Shown here piece by piece: positions 7,988-17,606 of a DNA stretch of 64,000 nucleotides. Position 1 is the first letter of the stretch. Every line of letters begins with the position of its first letter. Origin of the DNA: an uncultured Clostridiaceae bacterium (GTDB lineage: Bacteria; Bacillota; Clostridia; Clostridiales; Clostridiaceae); contig CAMJGD010000004.1 of NCBI GenBank assembly GCA_946405135.1, forward strand, positions 1 through 64,000. Direction: 5' to 3'. A program made the position numbers and the translations under genes. The notes below the pieces were generated by a model. The model was not told the origin of the DNA and did not search any database. It saw nothing but the letters and a program-made list of their open reading frames with translations.

Positions 7988-9334
7988 ATGGAAAAGGATC
8001 CTTTATATATTCAGCTATATGATCACTACAAAGAACTTATTTCATCAGGTGTTTTAAGGCCAGAAAGTAAATTGCCTTCTATAAGACAATGTGCTAGTGA
8101 AAGAATGATAAGTAAAACTACAGTGGAAGGTGCATATTTGCAATTGGTTGCAGAAGGATATGTTACATCACGTCCAGGTAGTGGATTTTATGTAAGCTCA
8201 TTAGATTACGAGGATATAACTATTCCGAAGGAGTCAAGTTATCTAGAAGTTTATGAGAAGTCTAAAGTAATTTATGACTTTGCCAGTGCTAATGTGGATT
8301 ATAAAACTTTTAATTTTAGTTTATGGAGTAAATATATAAAGCATGCACTTAGAAGTGAAAAAAGGCTTATATCCTATGGGGAACCTCAGGGAGAATATGA
8401 CTTAAGAGTAGCTATATCCAGCTATATAGAAGAGAGCAGAGAAGTATTATGTTCTCCTCATCAAGTTGTAATTGGAGCAGGGATACAAAGTCTTCTTCAT
8501 ATTTTATGTTCATTAATTAAGCATAGAGAAAAAGTAGCTTTTATTAATGGAAGTTTTAATCAAGGGGGAGCTATCTTTGAGGATAGGGGATTTGAAACAA
8601 AAATATTTAACAGCATAGATGAAAATTTAAATGATCTGGTAGAAGAAAATGTTAAGATAATATATACCTCTCCATCACATACGACTCCTTGGGGCGATGT
8701 AATGCCTATAAACACTAGGCTAAAGCTTTTAAATTTTGCAAAACAACAGGATGCATTAATAATAGAGGATGATTATGATAGTGAGTTTAGATATTATGGA
8801 AGGCCAGTACCTTCTCTTCAGGGATTAGATGGAGGAGAAAAGGTTATATATATGGGAACCTTCTCAAAGCTTTTATTACCTTCTTTAAGAATCAGTTTTA
8901 TGGTATTACCTATAGAATTATTAGATTTATATAAGAGTAAGGCAGATTTATATAATCAAACTGCTTCCAAGATGGAGCAAATTGCTTTATGTAATTTTAT
9001 AAAAGATGGGCATTTAAGAAGGCAAATAAAGAAAAGCAGAAAATTTTATATGACAAAAAGCAGGCTTCTATGCAATTGCATCAATGATGTGTTTAAAGAT
9101 AAAGCTACAGCGAGTCCTGGAGCAGGTGGTTTTTTAATAGAAATGGAAGTTAAAAAAGAATTATTGAAGAAAGACTTTATGAAGGTCTGTAAAGAAAAAG
9201 GAATATTAATAAAAGACTTTTACTTTAAATCAGGGCGGGAAAATCCATGTATTTTGTTATCATGCTCAGGGGTAACTAGTGAAGCGTTTTATCCCGCTAT
9301 GAAATTTTTAAAGGAAATAATTTTTATTAAATAG
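7988..9334 (+). CDS. MocR/PdxR-family GntR-aminotransferase regulator
   Basis: The 448-residue fusion has an N-terminal GntR winged helix (residues about 3-70: LRPESKLPSIRQCASERMISKTTVEGAYLQL) and a fold-type I aminotransferase-like domain (about 95-445). The PLP-lysine region is visible as MGTFSKLLLPSLRISFMV near 290-307, with IIEDDYDSEFRYYG before it. Family members sense pyridoxal phosphate and control B6 synthesis or uptake, or amino acid and GABA genes. It is divergent from an ECF S component, supporting a role in vitamin B6 supply. The ATG has an AAGGAGA ribosome site. The domain is probably not catalytic, as is usual in the family. Confidence 0.92.
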   Translation: MEKDPLYIQLYDHYKELISSGVLRPESKLPSIRQCASERMISKTTVEGAYLQLVAEGYVTSRPGSGFYVSSLDYEDITIPKESSYLEVYEKSKVIYDFASANVDYKTFNFSLWSKYIKHALRSEKRLISYGEPQGEYDLRVAISSYIEESREVLCSPHQVVIGAGIQSLLHILCSLIKHREKVAFINGSFNQGGAIFEDRGFETKIFNSIDENLNDLVEENVKIIYTSPSHTTPWGDVMPINTRLKLLNFAKQQDALIIEDDYDSEFRYYGRPVPSLQGLDGGEKVIYMGTFSKLLLPSLRISFMVLPIELLDLYKSKADLYNQTASKMEQIALCNFIKDGHLRRQIKKSRKFYMTKSRLLCNCINDVFKDKATASPGAGGFLIEMEVKKELLKKDFMKVCKEKGILIKDFYFKSGRENPCILLSCSGVTSEAFYPAMKFLKEIIFIK

Positions 9335-9412
9335 GGGAGAAATTTATCAGAATAGGAGTTATATGATGATCTTGAGATATGTTCACATTCTAATAAAATA
9401 TGAGATTAAATA

Positions 9413-9444
9413 TTTTAGCCACTGAAAAAATTCAGTGGCTAAAA
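9413..9444. terminator. Bidirectional terminator
   Basis: AGCCACTGAA (9417-9426) pairs with TTCAGTGGCT (9431-9440) around a 4-nt loop, flanked by TTTT on the left and AAAA on the right. It lies between the convergent MocR gene and the 163-residue protein gene, and suits both strands. Confidence 0.85.
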
Positions 9445-9451
9445 CTATTAA

Positions 9452-9943
9452 TTAACACATAACAATAATTTTGTATGGTGAGGTTTGGGCTGGAATACTC
9501 TTGGTGCTAGGTCCATATACAACAATTAGGTTTCGGTTTCCGGGGTTTTGAGTAAATAGTTGATTATTCTTAAGTATTATGTGAGTGCAGGGGGCAATAT
9601 TTAATTTCAAAGTATTATCACTGCTTATCAATTGATTGTTAAAAAAATCTACTTTCACATTTTGATATGGATTATATTTTGCCATAACAATTGCTCTATA
9701 TTGTGGTGGATAAATAAGAGGTACGGGTGCGTTTGCATCATAGAATCCAGTTACTATATCGCCAGGTAGTACCATTACATGATCTACAAAGTAAGTAGCA
9801 GGTGATACAACAAAATTTACTGAAGCTCCATCTTCATTTACCACAGACATTAATTTATAGCAGCCTGTACCTTCACCAGTTACATTAGTAGAAAAGTCTT
9901 GAATCATGGTAATTGTGCCCTTAAAGTGTAGAAATTTCTCCAT
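9452..9943 (-). CDS. Unrecognised 163-residue protein
   Basis: I do not recognise this protein. It has no signal peptide or membrane segment and reads as an all-beta protein: alternating hydrophobic strands such as HFKGTITMIQDF, GASVNFVVSPATYFVD, VLPGDIVTGFYDA and YRAIVMAKY. The PGDIVTGFYD turn and the length suggest a barrel-like or OB-like fold, which is inference only. It ends with a short MC tail. The ATG follows AGGAAGG. It lies alone between a terminator and a gene-poor stretch, a few kilobases from the sporulation pair gerQ/cwlJ, which is not enough to assign a role. Confidence 0.7.
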   Translation of the reverse strand: MEKFLHFKGTITMIQDFSTNVTGEGTGCYKLMSVVNEDGASVNFVVSPATYFVDHVMVLPGDIVTGFYDANAPVPLIYPPQYRAIVMAKYNPYQNVKVDFFNNQLISSDNTLKLNIAPCTHIILKNNQLFTQNPGNRNLIVVYGPSTKSIPAQTSPYKIIVMC

Positions 9944-10060
9944 TTTTTACCTTCCTGTAAAATTTATATCCTATATAACGTATGCATTTTTTATGCTATG
10001 TGCTACATTTATCAGTAAACATATTGAGTATAATAAACTAAATTTAGAAACATATTATGA

Positions 10061-10162
10061 GTGAAAGCTCAGATAAAACATAAAGAAGCTTTGTAACTCA
10101 TAGCTATGGATATATTTGATATGAAGACTATAGATGAATTAGAGCAATATTTAAAAAAGTAA
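10061..10162 (+). pseudogene. Remnant of the C-terminus of an unidentified gene
   Basis: A 33-codon stretch reads VKAQIKHKEAL, then an in-frame TAA (10094-10096), then LIAMDIFDMKTIDELEQYL followed by two lysines and a stop. The amphipathic helix ending in DELEQYLKK resembles the tail of a larger protein, possibly of the Rpn/DUF4351 nuclease-transposase type, but this is a weak guess. There is no ribosome site and the frame is broken, so it is treated as a relic. A terminator follows directly. Confidence 0.3.
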
Positions 10163-10215
10163 GGCTGTACTAAAGGGTTGGTAATAATTCCTTTTAGTAC
10201 AGCCGTTGATTTTTA
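10161..10215. terminator. Terminator of PFOR gene (bidirectional)
   Basis: GGCTGTACTAAA (10163-10174) pairs with TTTAGTACAGCC (10193-10204). On the minus strand it is followed by TTACTTTTTT, suiting the end of the PFOR gene, and on the plus strand by a GATTTTT stretch. Confidence 0.8.
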
Positions 10216-10243
10216 AGCACACTTTGGGAAGCTTATTTGATTT

Positions 10244-13200
10244 TTAATATTTTTGCTCTGCTAAACGTTTGTAGTTTTCATATCTTTCACGAGCATTTTG
10301 AGCTGATAGGTCAAACATGTTGCCGGCTAATTCAGGGAATACATTTGTTAAGGAAGAATAACGAATTTCTCCTTGTAAGAATTCTTTGAAATCCTTAGTA
10401 GGTTCTTTTGAATCTAGACTAAATGGATTTTTCCCCTGTTCCTTTAATAGTGGATTATATCTATATAGATGCCAGTAGCCGGATTCTACAGCTTTCTTTT
10501 CTTCTGCAATGCTAGTGCCCATACCGGTTTTTATACCATGGCTTATACAAGGTGCATAGGCAATTATGAGGGATGGTCCTTTATAGGCTTCTGCTTCATT
10601 GATTACTTTAATAGCGTGATTCATATTTGCGCCTAGGGCTATCTGAGCTACATATACATATCCATAACTCATAGCCATCATTCCAAGATCTTTTTTTCTA
10701 ATTTTCTTTCCAGCAGCTGCAAATTTAGCCACTGCGCCTGTAGGTGTTGATTTTGAAGACTGACCGCCTGTATTGGAGTATATTTCTGTATCCATAACAA
10801 ATATATTTACATCATCGCCCATAGCTAGCACATGGTCTAAACCGCCGAATCCTATATCGTAAGCCCATCCATCACCGCCTATTAGCCAATGAGATTTCTT
10901 TACTAGAAAATCTTTTTTATCCATGATTTCTTTTAAAAGTTTATTATTTTGATAATTTTCTTTGTTCATAGCTTCTATTATTTTAGTTGAAGCCTTTTTA
11001 GATGCATTTCCATCATCTATTCCTTCTAGCCATTCTTTAAAAGCTGTTTTAAGTTCTTCACTAATGTTATTGGATAGGGCATTACTTATTAATTGAGCTA
11101 ACTTTTCTCTTATCTGATTTACTGCTATGAACATACCGTAGCCATATTCTGCGTTATCTTCAAATAGAGAGTTACCCCAAGAAGGACCTTTTCCAAAAGC
11201 ATTTGTAGTATAAGGAATTGATGGTGCACTACCACCCCAAATAGAAGAACAGCCTGTAGCATTAGCTATCATCATCCTATCACCAAACAACTGAGTTAGA
11301 AGTTTAATATATGGAGTTTCACCACAGCCTGGGCATGCTCCGTTAAATTCCATTAAAGGTTTTATAAATTGGCTGCCTTTTAGGTTATTAGTATCCATAG
11401 CTTCTTCTTTGGAAGTAATAGTAATTGCAAATTCCCAGTTTTCAGCCTCTAATTTTATTTGCTCTTCTGCAGGTTTCATCACTAAGGCTTTGCCAGGAGC
11501 TGGACAAACATCTGCACAATTGCCGCATCCAGTACAATCTAGTGGACTTATTTGAATCTTGTAATGTAGAGCTTCAAGACCTTTTCCTACAGCTTTCTTT
11601 GTTTTAAAGCTGCTAGGTGCTTTTCCTTCTTCTTCATCATTTAGCAAGCAAGGTCTTATTACTGCATGAGGGCATACGTAAGAGCATTGATTGCACTGTA
11701 TGCATTTATCAATCTGCCATTCTGGAATCATTACCGCAATGCCACGCTTTTCGTAAGCTGTTGTACCTAATGGGAAAGTGCCATCCTCCATACCGTTAAA
11801 AGCACTGACTGGAAGTTCATCACCTTCAAGTTTTGCCATAGGTCTTTGAATATTTTTTACAAATTCAGGTTCTTCCTTTTTAGGTATTGGTTTATCTGCT
11901 GCTTGAATCCAAGTAGTTGGAACATTTACTTTGTGTAATGCCTGAGCTCCTTTATCTATAGCAGTTTTATTCATATCAACAATATGTTGACCTTTCCAGC
12001 CATAGGTTTTTTCTACAGAACTTTTTAAATAATTTATAGCATCTTCTGGAGGGATTACGTTAGCAAGTTTAAAAAACGCAGACTGCATAATCATATTAAT
12101 TCTTCCGCCTAGACCAATGCTTTGTGCTATAGAAACTGCATCGATGATATAAAAGTTTATATTGTTTTCTACAATATATTTTTTTATGGAAGCAGGAATA
12201 TTATCTTCTAACTCATCTTCATTCCAAGGGCAATTTAAGACAAAGGTACCATTTTTCTTTAAACCTTTTAATAAATCAAAGTTATATAAAAAAGATTTAT
12301 TGTGGCATGCAATATAGTCAGCATTATGAACTAAGTAAGGTGATTTTATGGGCTTTTTACCAAATCTTAAATGAGATACAGTGCTTCCTCCAGATTTTTT
12401 GCTGTCATAGGAAAAATATGCTTGAGCATAAAGGTCTGTATTATCCCCGATGATTTTAACAGCAGTTTTATTGGCACCTACGGTTCCGTCGGAACCTAGA
12501 CCCCAGAACTTACAGCTTATAGTTCCTTCAGGAGTAGTTTCAATTGATTGAGCTTCAGGCAAAGAAGTATGAGTTACATCATCCACTATTCCTATAGTAA
12601 ATCTATTTTTTGGTGTATTTTGTTTAAGGTTATTAAATACAGATAAAATCTGGGATGGGGTGGTATCCTTTGAACCAAGTCCATATCTGCCGCCTACTAT
12701 AATAGGTTTTCCAGGAGCATCATAAAATAAATTTTGTATATCTAGATATAGTGGTTCGCCCAAAGAACCTGGTTCCTTAGTGCGGTCTAATACAGCTATG
12801 CTTTTTACTGTTTTAGGAAATACCTTAAAGAAATATGTAGGAGAGAAAGGACGATATAGGTGTACTTTAATAACTCCTACTTTTTCACCTTTTTTGATCA
12901 AATAATCTACAGTTTCTTCAATAGTATCGCATACAGACCCCATAGCTACAATGACATGCTCTGCATCAGCACAGCCATAATAATCAAAGGGGTGATAAAC
13001 TCTTCCAGTAATCTTTTCAATTTCTCTCATGTAATTTTCGACAATGTCAGGTACTGCATCATAGAATTTGTTGGAAGCTTCTCTTCCTTGAAAATATATA
13101 TCTGGGTTTTGGGCTGTTCCTCTTAAAGTAGGATGTTCTGGATTTAGTGCCCTATCTCTAAATTGTTTAATGGCATCAAAGTCTACTAGTTTAATTACAT

Positions 13201-13768
13201 CTTCAGCATTAATAACTTCAATCTTTTGATATTCATGAGAAGTTCTAAAACCATCAAAAAAGTGTAAAAAGGGGACTCTAGATTTAATGGCAGATAAATG
13301 TGCTATATTACCTAAGTCCATTGCTTCTTGAACGTTAGAAGAAGCTAAAAGTGCAAAACCAGTCTGTCTTGTAGCCATTACATCTTGATGATCTCCAAAT
13401 ATAGATAGGGCATGAGTTGCCACAGCTCTAGCACTTACATGAAATACTGATGGTAACAGTTCTCCTGCCATTTTATACATAGCTGGGATCATCAAAAGTA
13501 ATCCTTGAGAGGCAGTATAGGTGGTGGTAAGAGCACCTGCGGATAAAGAACCATGAACTGTCCCTGAAGCACCAGCTTCTGATTGCATTTCTACAACCTT
13601 AACCCTTTGATCAAACATATTTTTCTTTCCATGAGCAGACCACTCATCTACACCTTCAGCCATAGGAGTAGAAGGTGTAATAGGATAGATTGCTGCAACT
13701 TCTGTAAAAGTGTAAGAAGCTTCTGCAGCAGCTTGATTTCCATCCATAGTTTTCATGACTTTTACCAT
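10244..13768 (-). CDS. nifJ: Pyruvate:ferredoxin (flavodoxin) oxidoreductase
   Basis: This single-chain PFOR of 1174 residues, the normal length, converts pyruvate and CoA to acetyl-CoA and CO2 while reducing ferredoxin; it is central to clostridial fermentation. It starts with the pyrimidine-binding TPP domain (TMDGNQAAAEASYTFTEVAAIYPITPSTPMAE). A gamma-type domain, a CoA-binding region and a two-cluster ferredoxin insert follow (CIQCNQCSYVCP near 690 and CTGCGNCADVCP near 747). The proximal cluster CPGCGE follows, then the TPP pyrophosphate site GDGWAYDIGFGGLDH and DTEIYSNTGGQSSKSTPTG. The ATG has AAGGAGG upstream. It is monocistronic, bounded by a terminator and by a GGGACAG palindrome upstream. 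Confidence 0.97.
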   Translation of the reverse strand: MVKVMKTMDGNQAAAEASYTFTEVAAIYPITPSTPMAEGVDEWSAHGKKNMFDQRVKVVEMQSEAGASGTVHGSLSAGALTTTYTASQGLLLMIPAMYKMAGELLPSVFHVSARAVATHALSIFGDHQDVMATRQTGFALLASSNVQEAMDLGNIAHLSAIKSRVPFLHFFDGFRTSHEYQKIEVINAEDVIKLVDFDAIKQFRDRALNPEHPTLRGTAQNPDIYFQGREASNKFYDAVPDIVENYMREIEKITGRVYHPFDYYGCADAEHVIVAMGSVCDTIEETVDYLIKKGEKVGVIKVHLYRPFSPTYFFKVFPKTVKSIAVLDRTKEPGSLGEPLYLDIQNLFYDAPGKPIIVGGRYGLGSKDTTPSQILSVFNNLKQNTPKNRFTIGIVDDVTHTSLPEAQSIETTPEGTISCKFWGLGSDGTVGANKTAVKIIGDNTDLYAQAYFSYDSKKSGGSTVSHLRFGKKPIKSPYLVHNADYIACHNKSFLYNFDLLKGLKKNGTFVLNCPWNEDELEDNIPASIKKYIVENNINFYIIDAVSIAQSIGLGGRINMIMQSAFFKLANVIPPEDAINYLKSSVEKTYGWKGQHIVDMNKTAIDKGAQALHKVNVPTTWIQAADKPIPKKEEPEFVKNIQRPMAKLEGDELPVSAFNGMEDGTFPLGTTAYEKRGIAVMIPEWQIDKCIQCNQCSYVCPHAVIRPCLLNDEEEGKAPSSFKTKKAVGKGLEALHYKIQISPLDCTGCGNCADVCPAPGKALVMKPAEEQIKLEAENWEFAITITSKEEAMDTNNLKGSQFIKPLMEFNGACPGCGETPYIKLLTQLFGDRMMIANATGCSSIWGGSAPSIPYTTNAFGKGPSWGNSLFEDNAEYGYGMFIAVNQIREKLAQLISNALSNNISEELKTAFKEWLEGIDDGNASKKASTKIIEAMNKENYQNNKLLKEIMDKKDFLVKKSHWLIGGDGWAYDIGFGGLDHVLAMGDDVNIFVMDTEIYSNTGGQSSKSTPTGAVAKFAAAGKKIRKKDLGMMAMSYGYVYVAQIALGANMNHAIKVINEAEAYKGPSLIIAYAPCISHGIKTGMGTSIAEEKKAVESGYWHLYRYNPLLKEQGKNPFSLDSKEPTKDFKEFLQGEIRYSSLTNVFPELAGNMFDLSAQNARERYENYKRLAEQKY

Positions 13769-13848
13769 AGATGATATCCTCCTTCATAATTTAAAATTTT
13801 AGTTTAATGTTCTTATCTATTATTTGTTACTAAGGAAGGATTCATACA

Positions 13849-13899
13849 TAATCAGGGACAGTTCTTAACTTTTTTAAAGTTAAGAACTGTCCCTGATTA
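13849..13899. repeat. GGGACAGTTC palindrome (REP-like), copy 1
   Basis: A perfect 24-bp inverted repeat with a TTT centre. Each arm is TAATCAGGGACAGTTC followed by TTAACTTT. It begins 3 bp beyond the gerQ stop codon and lies 80 bp upstream of the PFOR start. A second full palindrome (48225-48272) and two half copies (29700-29719, 45088-45107) share the GGGACAGTTC core. No T-run follows, so it is unlike an ordinary terminator. Confidence 0.8.
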
Positions 13900-13902
13900 T
13901 TA

Positions 13903-14331
13903 TTATTCGTATATATTTACAAATTTAATGGAATAGATATCTGCAAGTATTAAATACTTAGCTTCTAAATCTCTTAAAATTATATAGCTGATACCTACAT
14001 CAACTAGAATTCCATCTCTATCTTCGATGGTGTTTGTACCAAGTAAGAAAACCACTTTAACCCTTTTTCCAATTTGGGTTTTTAAGTATCCTTGAGTATA
14101 CTCTACGCCTAAACCTGTAGGAGCACCAGGTGCAACTTCAAAATTAGACTGAAAGCCAGCAGGAGGTTGTTTAACTGGTGGTTTAACTTGTGGTGGAGTT
14201 TGCCCCATGGGCATAGTACTTGGCATAGGTCCAGGCATAGATTGATTCATAGAACTAGGGATAAATCCAGGCATAGGCATAACTCTATAGCCATAAGAGG
14301 GACAGCAATCTAAATACCATTGAGGGAACAT
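13903..14331 (-). CDS. gerQ: Spore coat protein GerQ-like
   Basis: The 142-residue protein has a Met/Pro-rich N-terminal half (about residues 1-75, with PMPGFIPSS and GPMPSTMPMG) and a C-terminal GerQ domain at about 85-142 (YLKTQIGKRVKVVFLLGTN, GILVDVGISYIILRDL, KYLILADIYSIKFVNIYE). GerQ is a coat protein needed for localisation and function of the cortex-lytic hydrolase CwlJ, and is cross-linked by transglutaminase in Bacillus. Here cwlJ lies 30 bp upstream on the same strand, reproducing the known pair as an operon. Expression is expected in the mother cell late in sporulation. Confidence 0.88.
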   Translation of the reverse strand: MFPQWYLDCCPSYGYRVMPMPGFIPSSMNQSMPGPMPSTMPMGQTPPQVKPPVKQPPAGFQSNFEVAPGAPTGLGVEYTQGYLKTQIGKRVKVVFLLGTNTIEDRDGILVDVGISYIILRDLEAKYLILADIYSIKFVNIYE

Positions 14332-14361
14332 AAAAAGCCTCCTAATAGAATTATTATTAAA

Positions 14362-14802
14362 TTAAGTTTGAGCATAAAGCTCTGTAGGATTATAAAAGCA
14401 GTGATTTAAAATTTTTATTTGGAAACTACCTGTTCCATTGTAGGGAAATGTATATGGACAAGGAGCATAGGGATTAAAATACCATAATGAATAGCCTATG
14501 GGATATAATCTATTACCTGCCAAGGCCCAATCTGCTATATCATAGTGTATTTGTTCTGGTGGATTTGACCAAATTGTTTGAAGGTTAGGTACACCATTTA
14601 TTTCCCCTCTGACACAATCATATTGTCCTTTTTGATAAATGATTTTTCTAAGGTCGCCTTGACCTATTCTATGATATTCACCATAGGGAATTCTTATTCT
14701 ATTCATTATAGAAGTAGCGACGGCTTTCATGCCATTATCGCCTTCTCCACCAGCCTCGCACTTGATGATTCTTGCCAGCAGTTCTCTATCTGAAAATGCC
14801 AT
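14362..14802 (-). CDS. cwlJ: Cell wall hydrolase, CwlJ/SleB catalytic family
   Basis: A 146-residue stand-alone Hydrolase_2 domain: DRELLARIIKCEAGGEGDNGMKAVATSIMNR carries the catalytic glutamate (KCEAGGEG), with the substrate region KGQYDCV and the C-terminal SLWYFNPYAPCP. There is no signal peptide, as in CwlJ (SleB and secreted homologues have one). CwlJ degrades spore cortex muramic-lactam peptidoglycan during germination. The ATG at 14802 has AAGG 9 nt upstream; an upstream in-frame TTG would add six residues. It is co-transcribed with gerQ. Confidence 0.88.
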   Translation of the reverse strand: MAFSDRELLARIIKCEAGGEGDNGMKAVATSIMNRIRIPYGEYHRIGQGDLRKIIYQKGQYDCVRGEINGVPNLQTIWSNPPEQIHYDIADWALAGNRLYPIGYSLWYFNPYAPCPYTFPYNGTGSFQIKILNHCFYNPTELYAQT

Positions 14803-14820
14803 ATATAAAACCTTACACAA

Positions 14821-15147
14821 AATTAATTACAATATTAATTTATTCAATATAAATTAAAATGTGCTTTTTAATTTTAATAATAAATATAAGTTTATAGTTT
14901 TTAGCATACTTTTAAGTTACTCCCTTACTAAAATGCTATTTTTGCGTATTATGTATTTGAGGGATAAAATAGTTTTATAATACTAAATTATTTTTTGTAA
15001 AAGTGCAATACTATCACTACATAATAAATTTTGTTTAAAAAATTTAATTATAAGTTAAGAAAAACTTAAGATGGATATGCTAGAATTTATTTCTATAGCT
15101 TGCTATAATGTAGAAAAATTAACAAATTTCTCATAGGAGATCCTAAG
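14821..15147. promoter_or_regulatory. Divergent intergenic region with promoter for the P-type ATPase
   Basis: This 327-bp A/T-rich gap contains an extended -10 (TGCTATAAT, box at 15104-15109) 38 bp before the ATPase start, with a weak -35 (TAGAAT, 15081-15086). No M-box or other known riboswitch was seen. Nothing else was recognised. Confidence 0.5.
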
Positions 15148-17568
15148 GTGAGGCGAAAAATTATGCTCAAGAGTACCACTTTACATTTGAAAAAAAGATT
15201 AAATAAAAAAGCTAAAAATGTAACTGCAAAAGATAAGGCATTTTATGGATTAACAGAGTCAGAAGTTAAAGAACGCATAAGGCTGGGAAAGGTTAATAAA
15301 AATAGAAATACATCTTCAAAGTCTATTTGGCACATAATAAGAGGTAATATATTTACCTTATTTAATGCCATAAATTTAGTTTTATTGATAATAGTTATTG
15401 CAGCGGGATCACCTAAAAATGCTTTGTTCGCAGATGTTATAATAATAAATTCTCTTGTAGGTATTGTTCAGGAGTTAAGAGCTAAAAAGATAGTGGAGAA
15501 GTTATCTGTTCTTAATGCTGTTACTGTAACTGTTATTAGAGATGATATTAAAAAGGAAATTGCTGTAGAAGACGTAGTATTGGATGATATTATTTTTGTC
15601 AAAGAAGGACAGCAGGTAGTGGTAGATTCAGAGCTCTTAACTGAAGACTACATAGAAGTAGATGAATCTCTTCTTACTGGTGAAGCAGATCCAGTAAAAA
15701 AAGTAAAGGGAGATATGATTTTTGCAGGAAGTTTAATCCTAGGAGGCAGTGCATATATTAAGGCTAAGTTAGTAGGAGAGGATACTTATGCGACTAAACT
15801 TGCTAAGGAAGCTAAAAAATTTAAGATTTCTAAATCTGAATTGCAAGCTGTTACAGATAAAATATTAAAAATAAATATAAGATTTATACTTCCTATAGGG
15901 ATTTTACTTATCGCTACACAAATTTTACATAGCAATAGAGGCTGGAGGCACGCTTCTATAAGTGCTGTATCTGGTATTGTGGGTATGATACCTGAGGGAC
16001 TTGTACTTCTTATTACTACAACCTTTATAGTGTCTATAATAAGATTATCCAAATGGAATGTTTTAGTACAGGAGCTGCCAGCTACAGAGATATTGGCAAG
16101 AGTAGACACTTTGTGTTTGGATAAGACTGGTACTATAACCGAGGGAAGATTAAAATTAGAGGATATAAAGCCATTAAACAGTTATGATATAAATAAAATA
16201 GAAGAGGTATTAAGTTCTTTTTCTAAGGCTTTTTCTACTTCGAATGCTACTTTGGGAGCTATTAGGGAAAGATACAATGACTTTAAGGAAGTAAAAGTGA
16301 ATAAAACAATTCCATTTAATTCTCAAAAAAAGTGGAGTGGAGTGGAATTTGTAAGCGGTGAAAAATGGATTGTAGGTGCTCCAGAGGTTATACTTAGAGA
16401 TGGTTATAGAAAATTAAAAGATGACATAGAACTTCAAGCTAAAAAAGGCAGAAGGGTTTTGCTTCTTGCGAAAGTAACTGAAGGAGAGCTAGAGGATGAA
16501 TTGTCTGAAAATGTAGAAGGAGCCGCCTTAATCTTATTTGAAGATATTATAAGAAAAGATGCAGAAGAAACTTTAAGATATTTTGATAGACAGCAGGTAG
16601 ATATAAAAATAATTTCAGGTGATAATCCTGTAACGGTATCTTCAGTAGCAAAGCGAGCAGGGGTAAAGAATGCAGAAAATTATGTGGATGCTAGATATTT
16701 ACCAGAAGATGAAGAGGAACTAATAAAAGTGATTAGAAAAACTACTGTATTTGGAAGAACCACCCCTCATCAAAAAAAGGCTATAGTTAAGGCTTTACAA
16801 AACGACCATAAAACTGTGGCTATGACTGGGGATGGGGTTAATGATGTATTAGCACTAAAAGAAGCGGATTGCGGAATTGCTATGGCTTCTGGTAGCGATG
16901 CTTCAAAGGCGGTAGCTCAATTGGTATTATTAGATTCTAATTTTAATGCACTACCTAAAGTTGTAGCAGAGGGAAGACGTACCATTAATAATATAGAAAA
17001 GGTTGCAAACTTGTATTTATCTAAAACTGTATTTTCAATTATAATGTCTATCGTATTTTGTTTTTTAGTTTTGCCCTATCCTATAATGCCTATTCAACTT
17101 ACATTGATTGGAAGTATAGCTATAGGTATTCCTTCATTTTTCTTAGCTATGGAACCTAATGGGCACATTGTAAAGAAAGGCTTTTTAAATAGGGTACTGC
17201 AGGAAGCTATACCTAATGGAGTTACTGCAGCAATTAGTACTATAGTTATGTTTTTTATAGCTCATTATAGTAAATTGACTTTAGATGAGATAAGAACTTT
17301 AACAGTTATAGTTATGGGAGGAGTCAGCTTAATAGTATTAATTAAGACTTGTATACCTTTTACAAAATTTAAAATTCTATTAAGCGAATCCATGCTAGTA
17401 ATTTTTATACTAAGTCTTATGCTTCCTATTCCTAAAAAGTTTTTTATGATATATAGTGTAAATTTTCATTATATTATTTTGGCATTAGTTATTGTAGCAT
17501 TATCTCCATTGCTTATGAAATTAAATGGTATATTGGTAAAAAAATATGTACCTTTAGATAAATTATAG
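15148..17568 (+). CDS. P-type cation-transporting ATPase (probable Ca2+/Mg2+ type)
   Basis: This 806-residue E1-E2 ATPase has an actuator loop with LLTGEADPVKK, the membrane motif PEGLVLLITT in M4, the phosphorylation site DKTGTITEG near 325, and the hinge TGDGVNDVLALKEADCGIAMASGSDASKA near 565. About eight to ten membrane segments lie around M1-M4 and at the C-terminus. The motif PEGL and the lack of N-terminal metal-binding domains exclude copper/cadmium pumps and suggest a divalent light-metal pump, in the group that includes streptococcal calcium exporters. The actuator motif reads TGEA, where TGES is the classical form. Two starts are possible: GTG at 15148 after AGGAGA, or ATG at 15163 after AAGGTGAGG. 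A PAP2 gene follows closely. Confidence 0.88.
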   Translation: MRRKIMLKSTTLHLKKRLNKKAKNVTAKDKAFYGLTESEVKERIRLGKVNKNRNTSSKSIWHIIRGNIFTLFNAINLVLLIIVIAAGSPKNALFADVIIINSLVGIVQELRAKKIVEKLSVLNAVTVTVIRDDIKKEIAVEDVVLDDIIFVKEGQQVVVDSELLTEDYIEVDESLLTGEADPVKKVKGDMIFAGSLILGGSAYIKAKLVGEDTYATKLAKEAKKFKISKSELQAVTDKILKINIRFILPIGILLIATQILHSNRGWRHASISAVSGIVGMIPEGLVLLITTTFIVSIIRLSKWNVLVQELPATEILARVDTLCLDKTGTITEGRLKLEDIKPLNSYDINKIEEVLSSFSKAFSTSNATLGAIRERYNDFKEVKVNKTIPFNSQKKWSGVEFVSGEKWIVGAPEVILRDGYRKLKDDIELQAKKGRRVLLLAKVTEGELEDELSENVEGAALILFEDIIRKDAEETLRYFDRQQVDIKIISGDNPVTVSSVAKRAGVKNAENYVDARYLPEDEEELIKVIRKTTVFGRTTPHQKKAIVKALQNDHKTVAMTGDGVNDVLALKEADCGIAMASGSDASKAVAQLVLLDSNFNALPKVVAEGRRTINNIEKVANLYLSKTVFSIIMSIVFCFLVLPYPIMPIQLTLIGSIAIGIPSFFLAMEPNGHIVKKGFLNRVLQEAIPNGVTAAISTIVMFFIAHYSKLTLDEIRTLTVIVMGGVSLIVLIKTCIPFTKFKILLSESMLVIFILSLMLPIPKKFFMIYSVNFHYIILALVIVALSPLLMKLNGILVKKYVPLDKL

Positions 17569-17606
17569 AATTATAGAACAAAAGAAGGATGAGGGTGATT
17601 TTAAAA

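Noticed and set aside
11425..13774. Plus-strand ORFs inside the PFOR gene
   Set aside because: They are antisense frames of a strongly conserved gene, without ribosome sites or family matches.
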